From: Austropuccinia psidii | Lineage: Eukaryota > Basidiomycota > Pucciniomycetes > Pucciniales > Sphaerophragmiaceae | DNA: 64,000 bases | Direction of reading: 5' to 3' | Assembly (NCBI GenBank): GCA_023105745.1 | Contig: JALGQZ010000009.1 | Coordinates: 14,742,564 to 14,806,563 of the forward strand | Notes under the pieces: model-generated | Told to the model about the DNA's origin: nothing | Databases searched by the model: none | The model's input: the letters and a program-made list of their open reading frames with translations, nothing else | Part shown: positions 55,601-64,000 of the stretch, in pieces | How positions within the stretch are numbered: position 1 is the first letter of the stretch | Layout of the letters: the number at the start of each line of letters is the position of its first letter | Position numbers and translations under genes: made by a program

Positions 55601-56922
55601 TGTCTTGGAGCCATTTGTGCTGGAACATATGGTTGATAACCAGAAGATATGGGTAGTAAAGGATATCTTGGCCTGAGTGGCTGTGAGTTTTGTGTAACTT
55701 TCTGATCTTGATTATTGCCTGCTTGTATTTTATTTGGAGATTCAACTACTTCTGAAAGGTGTTTGAGATGATTCAATACTTGCTTAACTGATTCCTTCCC
55801 AGTATCCTTTGATTGATGCCCTTGCGGCTGAGGATTTTGAATTTTTTGGGTAAGATCTTTCATTTGCTTTATGACTTCTTCCCAGCTTTCATCTTCAAAC
55901 CTAGCTTTATTCTCTCGTGACTTTGGCTGTGAAAATTCCTTCTGTTGAATGAAGACTTTGGCTTCTAGATCTTGTTCAATATACAACTTTAAGATTTCCA
56001 ATCTTGGAATGATATAACCACCATCCAAAGCTTGCACCATGGCCTTATCTTTAATCATTTCTTTGTAAATAGATTCTTGAACACTTGAGGAAAGACTCGC
56101 CAAAATTTCTTGATTGTGATTGATATCTCCTTGTATATATTGATACCTTTTGAGATAATTAATGATAGATTCATATTCACCAATGAACCTTTTATATTGG
56201 GTCATATTTCTAATTCCTCCTTCTTGTTGAATCTTTGTAAATAATTGAGTAATTGAGGACAGCTTGTATCTTCTTTCAGGTGACACTGTTCCCCATCTCC
56301 TCTTCAAATCCAATTTTAATTGCTCCCAATCGCCAGTTTCATATCCAGGCATTCCTTCAATATGGTAGCTAATTTCTTGATCTTTAGTCCAAAAGGATAT
56401 CTGTCTTGCTATATCCCTTCCACTTTCTCCTTCAATTTCTGCTATATTTTCTACTCTTTTAATAAATCTTTCCACTTCCTTTCCATCAAACCATAAATTA
56501 TAATCCTTTGGTCTGATCTTGACAATGGGTGTATTGTTTCGTGGGATTTCTTGTTGCAATGGGCTTGAAGCCTGTGCATGAATATTAACCCGCTTTGGTA
56601 GAGTATTTGGTCTTTGTGAAGTGAATGGAGTTGATGAGGCCATAGGCCTTGAAAATGGTGATGGTGATCCTTCTTGTCTAAAGATTCTTGGCATGCTCGT
56701 AGTTTCTTCCATTGGGCTGTTTTCTGCGGTAAAACTTGACTCTTTCCTTTTCCCTTCTTTTTTAAGGAGTTCAATTAATTCTTGTTGCATTTCCAACATT
56801 CTTTGATGAAGTCTTTCTACATCAGAAATATCTTCTTGTCCTTGCATAGTCTCTTCATTTATAATTTCTTCTTTGGATTCATCTGGATTGTGTGGTATCT
56901 TTGATGATGATGCTGAATCCAT
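52681..56922 (-). CDS. Gag-protease polyprotein of the 14.5-kb Ty3 element
   Basis: An uninterrupted 1413-codon frame. The N terminus (MDSASSSKIPHNPDESKE...) contains a coiled-coil-like LHQRMLEMQQELIELLKKEG. A gag domain follows (WFDGKEVERFIKRVENIAEI; MTQYKRFIGEYESIINYLKRY), then a CCHC knuckle CSYCLAEGHAAIRC at about residue 444 and an aspartic protease motif MALVDTGSEINIIPEEIA at about residue 753, with LGRPFLADNNVKL downstream. The last ~500 residues are charged, Glu/Lys-rich and unassigned, ending KGFVSKWKGNTQRKQ... near the spacer. This is much longer than a usual Ty3 gag. An intact frame of this length in otherwise broken DNA agrees with a recent insertion. It would form the particle and process itself. 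Confidence 0.85.
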   Translation of the reverse strand: MDSASSSKIPHNPDESKEEIINEETMQGQEDISDVERLHQRMLEMQQELIELLKKEGKRKESSFTAENSPMEETTSMPRIFRQEGSPSPFSRPMASSTPFTSQRPNTLPKRVNIHAQASSPLQQEIPRNNTPIVKIRPKDYNLWFDGKEVERFIKRVENIAEIEGESGRDIARQISFWTKDQEISYHIEGMPGYETGDWEQLKLDLKRRWGTVSPERRYKLSSITQLFTKIQQEGGIRNMTQYKRFIGEYESIINYLKRYQYIQGDINHNQEILASLSSSVQESIYKEMIKDKAMVQALDGGYIIPRLEILKLYIEQDLEAKVFIQQKEFSQPKSRENKARFEDESWEEVIKQMKDLTQKIQNPQPQGHQSKDTGKESVKQVLNHLKHLSEVVESPNKIQAGNNQDQKVTQNSQPLRPRYPLLPISSGYQPYVPAQMAPRQLLKCSYCLAEGHAAIRCNHLTEDLEKRIVLKRGGTYLFPNFERVPTEGPKSAKELVRNFAKEQEDFTKKMMEQSNPPQKKQETTVIEESKGEKAAAIAQIEEWGNWKPPPISPANENIQINVGLRQTRQRATRQETQSQTQQEDKNETHKPFKKKIPGAYHKENEAEEEIRVLIPTKYKKTQEGKEVDNDIEIISKEKNKEVLRQDSQKMELKNKVKSIRNNPKIIIEHVMKRILEQKINLTLEEILSMSPTFIDKLQNLTTQEKEVIKSVNTSNIQERLLSVKLRDYDTPRLHYACPLGFMEVFIGREEYPTMALVDTGSEINIIPEEIAIQASLTSRKLNMNLTGIGGHTTSLVGLSEFTPITMITGEEKEIHLFIAKGAVHTILGRPFLADNNVKLEFSHKQGEIFSYPEQDGRRLCLPICNPQAMGWQISPPIGMELCASSDIGKWSIHGAESSKRKETRETESQSSTRVKTIFLGANKIPFSAIFDAKNDLNVITQKMALKAELKISPYTSKSTDKFLKPIGQIKNLEVTFESEEKTYLDFLVFENFNQIIDEEKSSILSSSKESIPPQTETKSKGKDPEEDELKVEDSEAIEKIKMELKKMRRNLDMAIEDPEKWLALELSGMNEEDKVESPQKKFKMDLKPPEANSSGIAEDYSNLFQEKAWYISDTEKIKDNIINPLAKRKFEELEKESAIITEDKMDQVWDRNIQKRIDKKMETEESEDDLKLYQQNNEDLEDKYKQGRIFEDLEEGELSENTQRLAGVSILEEFNHGYDQIFCLTSSTDLFNQNKGITSELPNDSQNQNGIQEDIPEYEGLEDYVILPMITFEELYDYELDSPIIQTKYISELPGSNLTNVDFLELLTTIGIKGNLRNPYWKKPYGYYQMTIEGLYHKMLWAQEDLNLDGLEILGGTLCWCDFGYMFIHEVKGFVSKWKGNTQRKQCNNIFGEILKDIRLSVIHNRRLNIAQ

Positions 56923-57328
56923 ATTGATATATTCTTTATTTATTTTCTCTTTTTCACTTTTCTTTTTAATTTCAAATAGTTCCTTGAGTAATTTCTGAAA
57001 ATAATCTGTAACTATCTTTTGATCTTTCTTCTTAGTTCTGGGTGTACCAACTGGTATACTATAATCTATAGGTGATTCTTCTCCAGGTGGTGTTTCTCCT
57101 CTTTTTGGATAATAATAATGAAATGATTTTGTTGAAGAACTTGATGGTGATGATGATTTAGAATTTTGTGGTTTTTCTGATTCCAGATTGACTTGATAGG
57201 TGCTTGAAATTGTTTATTGATAAAAGGCTTTTTCTTTTTATGGACTAAATTTGAATGTTTTTTTTTCTTTGATAATTGACGGATTATTGATGATTGAAGT
57301 TGTTGTTGGCCGCTGTTGGGACACCAGA
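56923..57328 (-). other. Leader and primer-binding region of the 14.5-kb element
   Basis: Between the gag ATG and the 5' LTR. The minus strand adjoining the LTR reads TC then TGGTGTCCCAACAGCGG, a plausible tRNA-primer site (starts TGG). I could not name the tRNA. Short frames here (His/Lys-rich) are probably not translated. Confidence 0.6.
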
Positions 57329-59635
57329 TGTGGGAACTCCTTTTGGTGTGGGATGAAATAAGGCAGTACCTCGAGGGGGAAATTATTGGTAAGTCTGTTT
57401 TGAATTTCAGAATTGTCCAATAACCATGGGTGCTAAGGTGTATTAGCTGCCCCTCTAAATAATACTGAATAGTCAGCCTACAGAGAATCACAAAATGAAA
57501 TAAGATTTGTGGCTTTAACAGATAGAGAAGACTTATCAGCAGTCTCTAAATCAGACCTATCAATAACACTACAGTAAAAACTCTGGTCTAAAATTTCTGA
57601 TAAAATAAACACTAGATTTTTTTATTCTTTATTTTAATAAAAGTGATGATAATATATATATATATATGTTTTGGGTTTCTGTATTTTAATAAAACTAATA
57701 AGAATATTTTTTTTTTGTTTTTTTTTTAATAAGAATGATAAGAATATATATATTTTTTATGGTTTTAGGTTGATTATAATGATTTTTTTTTTGATATGAG
57801 TACTAATAATAAGACTACTGGATTTGATTCTTTTAGGATTTTTTTTAATACTGAGTTTATATCACTACTACTTCTCTTTGTTAATAACACTAAGCTTTTG
57901 AGCAAGGCTACTAAGCTTTAACTACGGTTATACTACTTATTCTTTACTAATACTAAGCTACTGAGCAAGGCTACTGAGCTTTTACTACGTTTATACTACT
58001 ATTCTTGACTAATACTAAGCTACTGAGCAAGGCTACTGAGCTTTTCACTACTAAAACACTACTACTATTCTAGATATCCTGCTAGTTCAGGGATGGTGGT
58101 GATCCTGGATAGTGGGAACTTGTTCCATGATGATGGGAAAAATGAGGGAGAGAGGACCTCTATTTATAGCTTTTGGGCCTCCATAGAGCTTCTCAAAATA
58201 AGGTACTTAGAAAAAATCATAGTTGAGAGGTTTTAGCTAGTGAGACGTGTAGTTTTGGTGTAGCAGCGTGTTTGCTGAGAGAATTATGCTGGTGGTGCTT
58301 TTTCTTATCAAAATCATGTGATGTGTTTGAGATAATTTGGCTGGTGAGATTTTCTTTTTATCAGGGTCATGTGAGGTCATTGAGATAATTTGGCTGGTGA
58401 TGTTTTCTTGAAGGTGGGGAAAGTATTTTTTGTTTCTATTTCTTACGTATGTTATGAGAGAATTATTCTGGTGGTTCTTTTTCTTATCAAAATCATGTGA
58501 TGTATTTGAGATAATTTGGCTGGTGAGATTTTCTTTTTATCAAGGTCATGTGAGGTCATTGAGACAATATGGCTGGTGATGTTTTCTTGAAGGTGGGGAA
58601 AGTATTTTTTGTTTCTATTTCTTACGTATGTTATGAGAGAATTATGCTGGTGGTTCTTTTTCTTATCAAAATCATGTGATGTATTTGAGATAATTTGGCC
58701 GGTGAGATTTTCTTTTTATCAGAGTCATGTGAGGTCATTGAGATAATATGGCTGGTAGTGTTTTCTTGAAGGTGGGGAAAGTATTTTTTGTTTCTATTTT
58801 TTACGTATGTTATGAGAGAATTATGCTGGTGGTTCTTTTTCTTATCAAAATCATGTGATGTATTTGAGATAATTTGGTTGGTGAGATTTTCTTTTTTTTG
58901 GTGACTTTGTTACGTATTTTCTGAGAGAATTATGCTGGTGGTGCTTTTTCTTATCAAAATCATGTGATGTGTTTGAGATAATTTGGCTGGTGGGATTTTC
59001 TTTTTTTGGTGACTTTGTTACGTATTTTCTGAGAGAATTATGCCGGTGATCCTTTCCTTTATCCAAATCATGTGATGTATTTGAGATAATTTGGCTGGTG
59101 AGTTTTTCTTTTTGCCAAGAAAGTGGAGAAAATACAGCTCCTGACAATTGAACTTTCTTCTAGTCATATGATATATATGAGAGAATTATGCTGGTGTTTC
59201 TGTTTTAGTATTGTATCATTTCATATGGAGATTGCATCATTTCTATCAAGTTTGCTGCGTGCCATTATTACTAAGCAAAAATTTGTTCTTGGAAAATATA
59301 TTGTAATTTTATGCATAGCCTTGAGGTATTTCTTCTTTCAATTGAATCAAGGTGGGGAAAATACAGCTTCTGATGCTTTGGTCTATTTTCATATACCTTT
59401 ATTTAGATTAACTGCCTTTAATGACGTAATTTGTTATTGATTATGCAATAAGATGGATGAATCCTTTGATACTATACTGTTTTGATAACATCTTGAGGCT
59501 GTGTATTGTATATTTCTGTTTGAAATCTGTAGTTGGAATGTGTGAATATGTTTTGCGTAATTTGTTTTATTATCATTTTTTTCTTTTGTTTTATTGGTAA
59601 GCTTGAAACTGGTACTAATGGTATGGAATACCACA
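57329..59635 (-). repeat. 5' LTR of the 14.5-kb element (2307 bp)
   Basis: Same ends as the partner LTR. It is 179 bp longer because it has one more copy of the ~179-bp unit (starts near 58457, 58636 and 58815). Otherwise only scattered single-base differences. Confidence 0.9.
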
Positions 59636-59639
59636 CCGT

Positions 59640-60025
59640 CGTGAATGGTGTGATACTACTGAATTTCCCATTCTAGCATCACAATTCAATGACCCTCGAG
59701 TATGCTCAGATACTGAGGAGGTACTGGAAAATGGCCGTCAAGTTTACCGCAATGTGGGATTACGCTGGCGCTCCCAGTTATTTAATGAATTCGTATTAAA
59801 AATGGATTGAGACATAGAGTTTTGTAATCACATTAAAAAAAGGGTAAAAAAACTATTGATAGATTGCCAGAATTATGATCGACAGATGATGGTGATATTC
59901 TGGAAGACTTATCATTTCAGGTATTTGATCAAGATTGGCTCAAAAGCAGTAGTAAGATGCAGACTAGTGCCCTCAAAATACTTGACATGCCAGTTATTAG
60001 GCTGAATGGCGATGCTCTGCAATAA
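59640..60025 (+). pseudogene. Gene X, right copy, 3' part (rest of exon 4)
   Basis: It continues the frame interrupted at 45,088 (REWCDTTEFPILASQFNDPR; GLRWRSQLFNEFVLKMD). TGA at 59808-59810 replaces the CGA of the left copy; a second TGA (about 59,877) is shared with the left copy. It ends at TAA 60023-60025. Confidence 0.65.
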
Positions 60026-60329
60026 CTTAGTAATATAAATGTATAGCACCATTACAAATTAACATTTTGTGAATTATTTGTGCAGGTGTAATACAATCTG
60101 ATTATTATTTCTTAAAGATGCAACTTGCTAAATATGTCAGAATATAGACAATATGAGTTGGACTGTATCACCCTCTCCGTTAGAAATAATACTCTATTGC
60201 TCATTTTCATTGAGAAAATATTGAGGGAGTTCAATCCAGCTCATGGTGTTCATAATTGTGGACCTGTGCCAGGGGCGCAGGTGTGATCAACCTCGTCAAA
60301 CGCAAATTATATAATATCAGTAAGGCTCA

Positions 60330-62729
60330 CGCAGTTAATGATTTTTTCTTTTCTTGTAGCTATTAGTGTTTGGAAAATGGCATTTCCATAAGGAAGCATT
60401 TTAGAATAGCAAGACAATTAGGGTCAAAGAAGAGCTTGAAGGGTACCTTCCGCATGTTGACCTCAACTGAATGAGGAGTGATATAGTGGATGGCCTTTAC
60501 AGGTTGTTGTTGGCCAATACAATGGAGTCGATCAACAGCCTGAGCCTCAATGGCTGGGTTCCAATTGGGCTCCTGGAAATGTGGATGTCAGGGGCCGCAA
60601 ATCAGGGCAGAACTTTGGGGGTCCCCTCACCATTAAATAGACAATATTAGCACAAGTTATATTGAGGCCAGTTCCAGCTGTGGCAATGGATGCAATCAGT
60701 ACTTCACATTCAGGATTATTGAAGAAATTCTCCAGTGCCTTCTCCTGTGCTCGCGCTGTAATTGTTCCATCAATTTGTGCTGAAAGAATAGAGTGATGCA
60801 CAAGTGCAATACCAATTCTGCAATATGAAGAAGTCAGATGGATTCATATTAGAATTAACGCACAAATAAAGAAATTGGGTCCATTGGGTATAAACCACCA
60901 ATTTGGTTGGATCACACCTTGTTTGTTTGTTCTTCATTAAGCTTTCTAGGAGGTGTGCAATTTTACTACTCATCATGCATGTTTCCACATCCACACTAGT
61001 TTGTGTGATTGTTGGCGAGTTATCCTGAGTGCTCCTGCCCTCGGGGTCTTCCAAATCCGCCTCCACAATTGTGTTAAGCATGATGTGATGGTTACAACAT
61101 ATTTGCAGATTATTAATATTTCTGAAAAATTCTCCTGGTCCTTTGCTTTTGGATACTAGGAATTCTTCATATAATATGGAATATTCTTGCTGAATGGTTG
61201 GGTTGAGTGGGAGCAGCTCATAATGATGGCTAATAGTGGGGAGGGATTCGAGATGTGTGGTTTTGGTGCGGCGCAAACTTAAATGCTGCAATGCCAAATG
61301 CAAAATATCATGGCAACCTTTGGAAAGACTACTTAGGATGAATGGTGACCAGTTATCTTGATTGGCGTTCTAGGGTTGAGTGATGAATGATATTATGCCC
61401 AAGAGGTCATAAATGGTGTTGTGAATAGGTGTGCCCGTTAAACATATTCGACGGGATGAAAGGAGGCTATTAATGGCACGGTGAGTGGCAGTGTATTGAG
61501 AGAGAATATAGCTATAAGATGGGGCAAGGGTTATTGGATATAAAAGGTAATTTGAATGATTTAAGATCAGCCACTCACTGTGCTTCATCCAAAATTATAC
61601 AATGCCAATTGATTTGAAAAATGAATGATGTAGAGGGATTGATTTGCTTACATTCTTGGGTGATAGTATTGTAAGAAGTGATGATGATATCATATTTTAA
61701 GATTTCGGCTTTGGATAATGAGTGACGAGTGGGACCATGGTAGATCTTGGAATGCAGCGCGCCAGCCTGAGCATGCTTGGATATTTCTGATTGCCAGTTG
61801 GTAATTAAGCGAGGGGGGCAGATGATCATGGTGGGCATGGAGCAATGGGGGTTTGCAATCATCCACTCCTTGGAGGTACCAATTCAAGCGATGGCCTGAA
61901 TGGTTTTACCTAATCCCATATCATCCGCGAGCAGTCCTCCAAGAGGGGTATTGGTCGAAAGGGATTCAAATGAGCTAACAACCTTGTTTGTAATAATGTG
62001 CCTGGCATTGAAAGTGGATCCTGGGGGTGAGGTGGCCCAAAGTTTACAGGCGGATTGGCCATTGGGGATTTCTCAATCCCAGAGAAAAGCTAGTCCAGTC
62101 TTTTGATGAGGGAAGAGGGGGGGTTTGAATAATGGCATGGGGAGGTCTGATCCACTGGGTAATTGTATCAGTTTTTGCTTGGAAATCAATGATGAAACAG
62201 CAGGATATGAAGCTGGCATCGAGTTTGAAGCAGGAAATGTTGGAGCAAAGCGCTGACATTGACTATGAGTATTACAGTCATATTCTTTGGGCATTTTAAG
62301 CTTGAAATCTTGTGTTTGAAAGCTTTCCATTATGAATAAAATGTTTGGATACCATGTGAAGAACATCAATGCTAGATTGGGTTTCTGAGATGAGGAGGGA
62401 TCATTTGCATCAGTCATAAATACTGCCTCAACAAATAATATTTGAGTAGGATTGGATTGGCAATTTTCATTCCATGCCCCACCAGGACCACAGTGCATGA
62501 ACGGTTTTGGTGCCCCAAGGAATGGTATCAACGTTTTGGAAAGGGTTGCAAGTAGAGAGCCAATAGCATGCTGGTTATTGGGGAGATAAATGAATATGTT
62601 GTGTTGATTGTGCCATATGATAATCCAAGAAGCTAAGTGGGAATTATCAGGATTTAAGGTTATATTACTATTTATTTGAATACGGATATTAATCATCCCA
62701 ATCCAAAGTGGTTGTGAAGGGGTTGACAT
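60330..62729 (-). pseudogene. SNF2-family helicase of the right copy, degraded
   Basis: Same order as the left copy: MSTPSQPLWIG at 62729, FPHQKTGLAFLWD (continuous frame here, unlike the left), the Walker A region near 61,905-61,935, MIICPPRLITNWQSEI, the ITQECKQ stretch intact where the left copy has a stop, LTGTPIHNTIYDLLG, ICCNHHIML, GTGLNITCANIVYLM with its intron, then the RIGQ region near 60,500-60,530. Lesions: TGA at 62073-62075 (left CGA) and a TGA just after QAIA (about 61,887). Confidence 0.8.
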
Positions 62730-63095
62730 GATGGCTATTTTAAATTATTTGGGGATAGTCGGAAATTATATGATTGGGAAGGGTTAGCTAAACAGAATGA
62801 AGACGGATAAACGCAGGTGGGGAACTTATATGACAGGCAGCAATGGGGTCAAGGGGGGATGGCCTGCGGTTACGTGCATGGTCTTGATGGGGGTGGGCCT
62901 CTTGGGCTAATAATTTTCATATCCAATTTGGGGCATATATCAAGGCAAGGTGGTCAAAATGTGGGTGCACCAATATGACTGCTGGATCTGCAGCAAGTTA
63001 CGAAACCTTTGGTGGAACAAGATTGACATTAGCATATCTGAGATTGGGTGGGTTGTAGCAACTTATTGTGGAGGGGCATATTAGAGGCATGCGTC

Positions 63096-63124
63096 CATGT
63101 TTTCTGGTGTGACAGCAAACAATG
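63096..63124. repeat. Decayed palindrome, right copy
   Basis: CATGTTTTCTGGTGTGACAGCAAACAATG in pieces: left arm CATGTTTTCTG, right arm CAGCAAACAATG. Against the left copy (6487-6514) the CpG of each arm has been lost and one base inserted. Confidence 0.75.
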
Positions 63125-63215
63125 AGCGTTTCTTGCCCAGGGACCTACTAGGCAATGTTGGCGGTTTCAAAGGGCAATCTCACTGTGGGGACGTTTGTGT
63201 GTGGGCCGGTGAGAT

Positions 63216-63241
63216 ATGTTCGGTGGCGTGCCACCAAACAT
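63216..63241. repeat. Palindrome upstream of the right helicase copy
   Basis: ATGTTCGGTGGCG then TGCCACCAAACAT. One arm has lost its CpG (CCGAAC to CCAAAC) relative to 6348-6373. Confidence 0.85.
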
Positions 63242-64000
63242 GAGTTTGATTTTGCGTGAAGTTTTTTGATGACTAATGCCAACTAGGCTTCAGGGGGGGA
63301 TGTGTGGCATGATCAAACGGGGCACCGACCATGAGGCGTGATACACATATACATTCACCCCTATTGCGTTTGAGGCAGCTACTAATCCACCAAGATTGGG
63401 ATCACGGTCTTTGCCTCACGCGTGTACGAAACTCAGGAGAAAGAGGCCACATGCTCAAGGGAGTTTTTGCCTGCAAGCCAGGCCCCACAGCTTGTGCGAG
63501 GCGCGTGAGAACGTGCAGAAAATGACCCGCTGTGGGAGATCCCCACGCAAACATAGGCCATGATTATTCTAATGCAGATGAGGCTGAAGCAAATCCACAC
63601 TGATTGGCCTCAGGTTTCCACGCACAAGCGGGTGAGCGTCTGCAGTCAAGCTGACAACCCGACCAAGAAAATAGGCAGTTGGAAGACTGGCAGTAAAATG
63701 TCTTCCAGGTGTGTGAAAGTTACCTGTGTATGACCTGTTGGGGGTGCATATGAAAGCGTGTGGCTGCCCGACAATGAGAACGCGGGATGAACAATTGCAG
63801 CCAGTCAAAGTTTGCCCCGACAAGGGCACTGGAGTGAATCCACTGTTTGTGTATGACCCAAATAATAAGTCATCCCATTATGACCGACTTACATTAACTT
63901 GCGTTCCATGCGCATCTGTGCTGTAGTTAGGCAGAGCTGTCCAGAAAGGTGCATCAAAGGGATGCAGTTGAGATATATGACTCGATGACTTGACGTGATT

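Larger units (their letters stand above)
45089..59635 (-). mobile_element. 14.5-kb Ty3/gypsy retrotransposon inserted in gene X, target duplication CCGT
   Basis: LTRs lie at 45089-47216 and 57329-59635, flanked by CCGT at 45085-45088 and 59636-59639. Comparison with the uninterrupted left copy confirms the empty site. Coding is on the minus strand: gag-protease (56922-52681), a 2.2-kb spacer, RT (50457-48958), RNase H/integrase (48912-47626) and integrase tail (47616-47272). On the minus strand the primer-binding candidate TGGTGTCCCAACAGCGG starts two bases after the 5' LTR. The LTRs look about 99% alike over the first few hundred bases by hand comparison, so it is the youngest insertion here. 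Two stops break pol. It is not related by eye to the other Ty3 elements. Confidence 0.9.
38568..64000 (-). mobile_element. Right, inverted copy of the TNP2/helicase DNA transposon
   Basis: It is the reverse complement of 5587-16565 with a 14.5-kb retrotransposon inserted at 45,088/45,089. It starts with CCTTTTCACCAGG (complement of the left copy's 16553-16565) and runs off the window at 64000. Order from the right edge: helicase (-), gene X (+, split), transposase (-). Its lesions partly differ from the left copy and partly match, so both descend from an already damaged parent or have exchanged sequence. Confidence 0.75.
62730..64000. promoter_or_regulatory. Non-coding leader of the right helicase copy
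   Basis: Mirror of 5587-6879. It holds the palindrome remnants at 63096-63124 and 63216-63241. The homology to the left copy is still running at the window edge. Confidence 0.45.

Overview
The window looks like a transposon-dense, AT-rich stretch of a basidiomycete genome, most likely a rust fungus (Pucciniales). Reasons: short GT-AG introns of about 58-67 nt, an intact-looking TET/JBP-type 2OG-Fe(II) dioxygenase of the kind amplified in rusts, a TNP2-type transposase, and Ty3/gypsy gag-pol proteins that I associate with the myrtle rust Austropuccinia psidii. The genus is inferred from remembered family resemblance, not from a search. I see no housekeeping gene, rRNA or CRISPR.

Layout. 1-5.5 kb holds a TET/JBP dioxygenase gene, a 40-bp minisatellite, a Zn(II)2Cys6-like proline-rich gene on the minus strand, and a repeat region packed with TGCTCAG/CTGAGCA words. 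5.59-16.57 kb is a DNA-transposon-like unit with a SNF2/Rad5-type helicase (+), an unknown four-exon gene X (-) and a TNP2 transposase (+). The same unit reappears inverted at 38.57-64.0 kb, running off the right edge, so the window is a very large inverted repeat (about 11 kb arms) around a 22-kb retrotransposon core. A family of 26-30 bp CpG-bearing palindromes sits upstream of the helicase gene, between gene X and the transposase gene, and just after the TET gene.

The core (16.57-38.57 kb) is a nested retrotransposon stack. A plus-strand chromodomain Ty3 element (gag, protease, RT, RNase H, integrase, chromodomain, 3' LTR ending at 37,587) lost its 5' end at the DNA-transposon boundary. 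It has been hit by two solo LTRs (16,618-18,809 and 20,130-22,156) and by a complete 10.55-kb minus-strand Ty3 element (22,511-33,060, target duplication ATCAA). All three have TG...CA ends and 5-bp target duplications readable in the sequence.

A second, unrelated and younger Ty3 element of 14.5 kb (45,089-59,635, minus strand, 4-bp duplication CCGT) has split gene X of the right-hand DNA-transposon copy. It has a 1413-codon gag-protease ORF, a 2.2-kb non-coding spacer full of repeats, and a pol region broken by two stop codons. Its two LTRs differ by 179 bp, the size of one internal tandem repeat unit.

Comparing the left and right DNA-transposon copies shows that most gene-killing changes are CGA to TGA, CAA to TAA or TGG to TGA, as expected from deamination of (methylated) cytosine. 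The likely novel item is the DNA transposon itself: helicase, unknown protein X and TNP2 transposase linked by shared palindromes, possibly extending left to include the TET/JBP gene.
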